Assembly (NCBI GenBank): GCA_019752775.1
Contig: JAIELU010000258.1
Location: 1 to 18,933, forward strand
Source of the DNA: Campylobacterales bacterium
GTDB taxonomy: Bacteria; Campylobacterota; Campylobacteria; Campylobacterales; Arcobacteraceae
DNA length: 18,933 nucleotides
Reading direction: 5' to 3'
Shown here piece by piece: positions 14,633-18,933 of the stretch (position 1 is the stretch's first letter; every line of letters begins with the position of its first letter). The notes beneath the pieces were generated by a model. It worked only from the letters and a program-made list of their open reading frames with translations. It did not search any database and had not been told where the DNA came from. The position numbers were made by a program, and so were the translations under genes.

Positions 14633-17106
14633 TGAGCGATATGATTACACTAACAATTGATGGTAAAGAAGTTCAAGCCAAAGATGGTGAATCTATTTTA
14701 AATGTAGCAAGGGCAAATAATGTATTTGTTCCTGCTGTTTGTTATTTGACAAGATGTTCTCCAACACTTGCTTGCAGATTGTGTTTAGTTGAAGCTGATG
14801 GAAAACAAGTATATGGTTGTAACACAAAAGTTAAAGCAGATATGAATATTTCAACAAACACTGAAAATATTGATAAAGAACGACGAGCGATAATGGAAGT
14901 TTATGATGTAAACCATCCATTACAATGTGGAGTTTGTGACCAAAGTGGAGAGTGTGAGTTACAAAACTACTCTTTATATATGAAAGTTGATTCTCAAAGT
15001 TTTAGTATAAAAGATATTCACAGACCAACCCAACATTGGGGAGTTATGAATTATGACCCAGCTTTATGTATTGTTTGTGAAAGATGTGTAACTGTATGTG
15101 AAGATATGGTAGGTTCTAAAGCACTTAGTACGGTAAAAAAAGATTCTGATAATATTGATAAAGTGTTTAAAGATGAGATGCCAAAAGATGCTTATGCTAT
15201 GTGGAATAAACTTAATAAATCGCTTATTGGTTATGATGCAGATGCCTGTACAAACTGTGGAGAATGTATTTCAGCTTGTCCCGTTGGAGCTTTAGTTTCT
15301 CATGATTTTCAATATACTTCAAATGCTTGGGAGCTTAAAAAAATACCAGCTGCAAATCCACACTCAAGTGACAGTGCTTTTATGTATTATGAAATAAAAC
15401 ATGAATCAATTGATAAACACGCAACAAAAAAAATCTATAGAGTTACAAATGAACCTCATTTTTCAACTGTAAATGGAGCAGGAAGATTTGCTTATGATTT
15501 TGAAAACAAAGTTGAATCAAAAGATAAAGATAGTTTTGCAAAAGCGCTAGAAGCTTTTAAAAAAGCAAAAAATATAAGATTTAATTCATATATTACAAAT
15601 GAAGAAGCTTTGATTTTAGAAAAAATAGCTCAAAAAATGGGAGCGAATCTTGTAAATGAAGATGCAAAAAGATACCAAGAATTCCTAAAAAACTACTCTA
15701 AAACTTCAGGAAAATCACTTTATTCTTCAAAACTATCAGATGTACATAACTCAAACTTTGTAATTTCTGTTGGTTCATATTTGAAATCAGATTTACCAAA
15801 TGCAAGATATGCATTTAATAACTCAGTTTCTATGAATAAAGGAAGTGGATTATATTTTCATCCTGTAGCTGATCCCGTTATGGAAAAAATTGGGAAAAAA
15901 GGTAAAACGACAGAGTTTATTTATCATGATGCAATGGTTGAAGAATCTATTTTATATTTCATATTATATAAATTTGGGAAAAATTTACCCTCAGAAGTTC
16001 AAGAATATATCAACTCTTTAAAAGAGATAAAAACTAAAACTTTAACAGAAGTTGTAAAAGAAACAGTTATTGAAATCGTAGTTGATGAAACAACAGGTGA
16101 AGAAAAAGAAGTTAAAAATATAGTTTCTACAAATGTTTCAAAGGAAGTTTCTTATGAATATATCTCTTTATTGACTGATTTTGGGAAAGATGAATCATTT
16201 ATAGATTTACTTGATGAAATGTTAGCTAAAAAAGATACTTTCTCTTTAATGGTTGGAGAAGATTTAATAACTCATCCAAATGCTGAAAACCTTGCAAAAC
16301 TTTGTGGATTAATTGATAAATGTACAGCTTTTGATGTGGTAATTATTCCATCTCAAACAAATACTTTAGGAGTAGCACAAATCTGCACACTTTCAAATGA
16401 AGTTGATGGCTTTTCTGTGGGTTATAATATGAAAGCAGATTTTGAACTTTCAGCTTTAGGTGATGGAAACTTAGATATTCCAGCACTAAATCAACAAGAA
16501 GGAACTTTTACAAATATTGATAAAAAAGTAATTCCTACAAATGCAGCTTTAGGATTTAATGGTTATACACTAAACGAAATTGCAAATGAACTTTTAAATG
16601 AAGATGTTGAATATACAATAGAATACACAGCTAAACTTCCAGTTGAAAAAGGTTATGAAGCTATTGCTTTTGATGATTTGCCAAATAGATTTGGAAATGA
16701 CCAAGTTGAATATAGAGGTTATGAATTAACTTCAAATGATACTTTAACTCAAGATACAACAAAACAGATAAACATTGAAAAAATTGCTTTATCTGATAAT
16801 GAGATTTTGATTTATAAAGCAAATCCAATTAACCAATTTAATGAATTTACAGCAATTGCACATGAATTTAAAGAAAATTTACAAGATGGAATTTTCTTCT
16901 CAAAAGCTCTGTTTGAAAAACTTGAATTATCTGAGGGTGATAAAGTAAAAGTAAATGCTAATAATCATGAGTTAGTATTATTTGCTTTTATTGATATTCA
17001 AATAGATGGAAATATTCCTTATGTATCAACATTTATGAAAAATAGCCCATCAAATGTTTTATTTAATACTTATAGATTTAATAAAGCAAAAGTAGTAAAG
17101 GCATAA
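14632..17106 (+). CDS. nuoG: Complex I subunit G with extra [4Fe-4S] motif
   Basis: An 824-residue Fe-S subunit of the peripheral arm and the probable electron entry point here. N-terminal [2Fe-2S] N1b: Cys37, Cys48, Cys51, Cys63. N5: His95, Cys99, Cys102, Cys108. Then two complete CxxCxxCxxxC sets, Cys146/149/152/156 and Cys206/209/212/216. Standard NuoG keeps only three plus one of these for N4, so a second [4Fe-4S] cluster is likely. The N7 cysteines are gone: the usual CxxCxxxC site reads AANPHSSD (240-247), and the later CxAGRF reads NGAGRF (281-286). The molybdopterin-like C-terminal part is diverged, with a Val/Glu/Thr-rich insertion at about 464-509. Its start overlaps the previous stop (TAATG). 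Confidence 0.95.
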   Translation: MSDMITLTIDGKEVQAKDGESILNVARANNVFVPAVCYLTRCSPTLACRLCLVEADGKQVYGCNTKVKADMNISTNTENIDKERRAIMEVYDVNHPLQCGVCDQSGECELQNYSLYMKVDSQSFSIKDIHRPTQHWGVMNYDPALCIVCERCVTVCEDMVGSKALSTVKKDSDNIDKVFKDEMPKDAYAMWNKLNKSLIGYDADACTNCGECISACPVGALVSHDFQYTSNAWELKKIPAANPHSSDSAFMYYEIKHESIDKHATKKIYRVTNEPHFSTVNGAGRFAYDFENKVESKDKDSFAKALEAFKKAKNIRFNSYITNEEALILEKIAQKMGANLVNEDAKRYQEFLKNYSKTSGKSLYSSKLSDVHNSNFVISVGSYLKSDLPNARYAFNNSVSMNKGSGLYFHPVADPVMEKIGKKGKTTEFIYHDAMVEESILYFILYKFGKNLPSEVQEYINSLKEIKTKTLTEVVKETVIEIVVDETTGEEKEVKNIVSTNVSKEVSYEYISLLTDFGKDESFIDLLDEMLAKKDTFSLMVGEDLITHPNAENLAKLCGLIDKCTAFDVVIIPSQTNTLGVAQICTLSNEVDGFSVGYNMKADFELSALGDGNLDIPALNQQEGTFTNIDKKVIPTNAALGFNGYTLNEIANELLNEDVEYTIEYTAKLPVEKGYEAIAFDDLPNRFGNDQVEYRGYELTSNDTLTQDTTKQINIEKIALSDNEILIYKANPINQFNEFTAIAHEFKENLQDGIFFSKALFEKLELSEGDKVKVNANNHELVLFAFIDIQIDGNIPYVSTFMKNSPSNVLFNTYRFNKAKVVKA

Positions 17107-17107
17107 A

Positions 17108-18100
17108 ATGGAAACAAGTATTATTATAGAAACAATCATAAAAGTAGTTGTTGTTTTATCAGTTTTTTCAGCACTTGCTGGATTTACAACTTATATTGAA
17201 AGAAAAGTTTTAGCATTTATGCAACGAAGACTTGGACCTACAAATGTTGGACCTTATGGATTATTACAAATAGCAGCGGATGGGATTAAATTATTTACAA
17301 AAGAGGATTTTATTCCAGCGAATGCAAATAAACCAATTTTTATGGTGGCACCTTTAATCACAGCTGCAACGGCTTTCATTGCAATGAGTGCAGTTCCATT
17401 TTTCCCAGAATTTGAAATGTTTGGATATACAGTTAGACCAATTATTTCTGATATTAATGTGGGTGTTTTATTTGTAATGTCTGTTGGAGCCGTTGGACTT
17501 TATGGACCATTACTTGGTGGTATGAGTAGTGCAAATAAATGGGCATTACTTGGGGGTGCAAGAACTGCAATTCAACTTTTATCTTATGAAGTAGTTTCAG
17601 GACTTTCACTTTTAGCGCCACTTATGATGGTTGGAAGTTTATCTTTAATTGATATTAATAACTATCAAGCAGGTGGATTTACAGATTGGATAATTTGGTC
17701 GCAACCATTGGCATTTATATTATTTACAATTGCTGGATTTGCAGAGACAAATAGAACTCCATTTGACTTGCTTGAGCATGAAGCTGAATTAGTTGCAGGT
17801 TATGCGACTGAGTATTCAGGTATGAGATGGGGTATGTTTTTTATTGGAGAATATGCGAACCTTTTTACAATTTCATTTTTAATTACACTTATATTTTTAG
17901 GTGGTTTTAATGATTTATGGTTTATCCCCGGTGGATTTGCAATTGTATTAAAAGTTATGTTTTTGATTTTTATCTTTTTGTGGACAAGAGCTTCTTGGCC
18001 TCATATTAGACCTGATCAATTGATGTGGTTATGTTGGAAAATATTAATGCCACTTGCAGTACTAAATATTTTAGTTACTGGTTTTGTGATGATGTTTTAG
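17108..18100 (+). CDS. nuoH: Complex I subunit H
   Basis: A 330-residue membrane subunit with about eight hydrophobic helices that joins the membrane arm to the quinone cavity. The conserved IERKVLAFMQRRLGPTNVGP (about 30-49), LLGGMSSANKWALLGGARTA and AETNRTPFDLLEHEAELVAG segments are diagnostic; the last is the acidic loop at the quinone site. It begins one base after the nuoG stop, with AAAGG inside nuoG as ribosome-binding site. Length is normal. Confidence 0.97.
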   Translation: METSIIIETIIKVVVVLSVFSALAGFTTYIERKVLAFMQRRLGPTNVGPYGLLQIAADGIKLFTKEDFIPANANKPIFMVAPLITAATAFIAMSAVPFFPEFEMFGYTVRPIISDINVGVLFVMSVGAVGLYGPLLGGMSSANKWALLGGARTAIQLLSYEVVSGLSLLAPLMMVGSLSLIDINNYQAGGFTDWIIWSQPLAFILFTIAGFAETNRTPFDLLEHEAELVAGYATEYSGMRWGMFFIGEYANLFTISFLITLIFLGGFNDLWFIPGGFAIVLKVMFLIFIFLWTRASWPHIRPDQLMWLCWKILMPLAVLNILVTGFVMMF

Positions 18101-18109
18101 GAGTTAATT

Positions 18110-18730
18110 GTGGAACTAAAAGATTTTAAAAATAGAAATATATCAGATAGATATATCACGGTTCAAGAAGATAATTATCCTGAAACTTCATGGGATATGT
18201 TAAAACAAGTATTTTCTCGTTCTATAAAAGGTGAACTTTTTATTGGTATGAGAATCACTTTTGGAATAATGTATAGAGCTTTATTCAAAGGTGAAATGGC
18301 AACTGTTCAATATCCAAAAGAAAAACTTCCAATTGGTCCAAGATACAGAGCAGTACATAAACTTCTTAGACTTTTAGAGTCAGGAGAAGAAAGATGTATT
18401 GGTTGTGGACTTTGTGAAAAAATTTGTATTGCAAATTGTATTAGAATGGAAACAAGAATTGATGAAAATTCTAGAAAAGAGGTTATGGAATATACAATAA
18501 ATATGGGAAGATGTATTTTCTGTGGATATTGTGCTGAGGTTTGTCCAGAACTTGCAATCGTTCATGGTGGAAGATATGAAAACTCAAGTGAACAAAGAGC
18601 TCATTTCTCACTTAAAGAAGATATTTTAACTTCAAAAAACGGTTTGGGAGCACAACTTGAATTTGAAGGATATGGTTCGGTGTCACCAGATGCAGATAAA
18701 AAAATTAAAAAAACACCATTATCATACTAA
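18110..18730 (+). CDS. nuoI: Complex I subunit I (2x[4Fe-4S])
   Basis: A 206-residue peripheral-arm ferredoxin-like subunit carrying clusters N6a and N6b. Two full motifs are visible, CIGCGLCEKICIANC and CIFCGYCAEVCPE, about 35 residues apart. It starts at GTG (18110), supported by AGGAG about 8 bases upstream and the family-like beginning. About 40 C-terminal residues follow the second motif. It lies 9 bases after nuoH. Confidence 0.96.
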   Translation: MELKDFKNRNISDRYITVQEDNYPETSWDMLKQVFSRSIKGELFIGMRITFGIMYRALFKGEMATVQYPKEKLPIGPRYRAVHKLLRLLESGEERCIGCGLCEKICIANCIRMETRIDENSRKEVMEYTINMGRCIFCGYCAEVCPELAIVHGGRYENSSEQRAHFSLKEDILTSKNGLGAQLEFEGYGSVSPDADKKIKKTPLSY

Positions 18731-18741
18731 GAGGAGTCTAG

Positions 18742-18933
18742 ATGTTTGAAATTATAGCTTTTATAATATTTTCCGTGTTAACTATTAGTATGTTTAGTAT
18801 TACAGTTTTAACAAATAATGCTTTATATGCATTAAGTTCCCTAGCAGCTGGAATGATTTTTATCTCTGCCTTTTTCTTTTTATTAAATGCAGATTTTTTA
18901 GGTGCAGTTCAAATCGTAGTTTATACAGGTGCA
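18742..18933 (+). CDS. nuoJ: Complex I subunit J (partial, cut by window edge)
   Basis: The first 64 codons of a membrane protein beginning MFEIIAFIIFSVLTISMFSI. The conserved NuoJ pattern NALYALSSLAAGM and the segment LNADFLGAVQIVVYTGA are clear; the latter is the broken helix region of NuoJ. GAGGAG upstream (18731-18736) supports the ATG. It follows nuoI by 11 bases, and the operon presumably goes on to nuoK-N beyond the window. Confidence 0.94.
   Translation, partial: MFEIIAFIIFSVLTISMFSITVLTNNALYALSSLAAGMIFISAFFFLLNADFLGAVQIVVYTGA

Noticed and set aside
14632..17106. NuoG as an active molybdenum enzyme (formate dehydrogenase-like)
   Set aside because: The C-terminal part lacks the Cys/Sec ligand and the N-terminal CxxCxxxC cluster of such enzymes, and the gene sits inside a nuo operon.

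Overview
The window looks like chromosomal DNA of a Campylobacterota bacterium, most probably Arcobacter-like (Aliarcobacter or a relative). The reasons are the strong AT bias, the short Shine-Dalgarno-led genes, and above all a nuo operon in which the usual nuoE and nuoF are replaced by the two small, unrelated genes typical of this phylum. Assignment below phylum level is inference; no rRNA or other strong marker gene is present.

Left part (1 to about 2980). A short non-coding stretch with a GC-rich patch is followed, on the minus strand, by a membrane sensor with a periplasmic c-type heme motif (CxxCH) and a degenerate GGDEF domain. Next, also on the minus strand, comes an NDH-2-like FAD oxidoreductase. 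A perfect FNR-type palindrome (TTGATTTAAATCAA) lies between that gene and the divergent nfo gene.

Middle part (2988 to 10328). nfo (endonuclease IV) converges on a SulP-family anion transporter. The transporter is translationally coupled to an unknown 207-residue protein, and this pair is divergent from a TetR-type regulator. The shared intergenic region holds two TGAA...TTCA palindromes placed on the two predicted promoters. Then come two tandem, paralogous Sel1-like lipoproteins (minus strand) and, divergent from them, a small membrane-anchored protein followed by an AAA+ ATPase.

Right part (10329 to the end). A 315-base AT-rich intergenic region with several small hairpins and a palindrome over the predicted promoter leads into nuoA-B-C-D, a NuoE-slot gene, a NuoF-slot gene, nuoG-H-I and the start of nuoJ, which is cut by the window edge. 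The genes overlap or are separated by 1 to 11 bases, so this is one operon.

How it fits together: this complex I has no NADH-oxidising module. The NuoE-slot protein has no cysteines, and the NuoF-slot protein has no FMN, NADH or Fe-S motif, so electrons probably enter from flavodoxin or ferredoxin through NuoG. NuoG carries a full second CxxCxxCxxxC motif and has lost the N7 cysteines. The NDH-2-like enzyme could supply a separate NADH:quinone route. The strongest less-obvious observation is that the NuoF-slot protein looks like a paralogue of the C-terminal part of the neighbouring NuoG, not a reduced NuoF. I see no CRISPR array, insertion sequence, tRNA or rRNA. No wholly new multi-gene system is evident; the best candidates for undescribed biology are the TetR/unknown/SulP module and the small membrane protein plus AAA+ pair.
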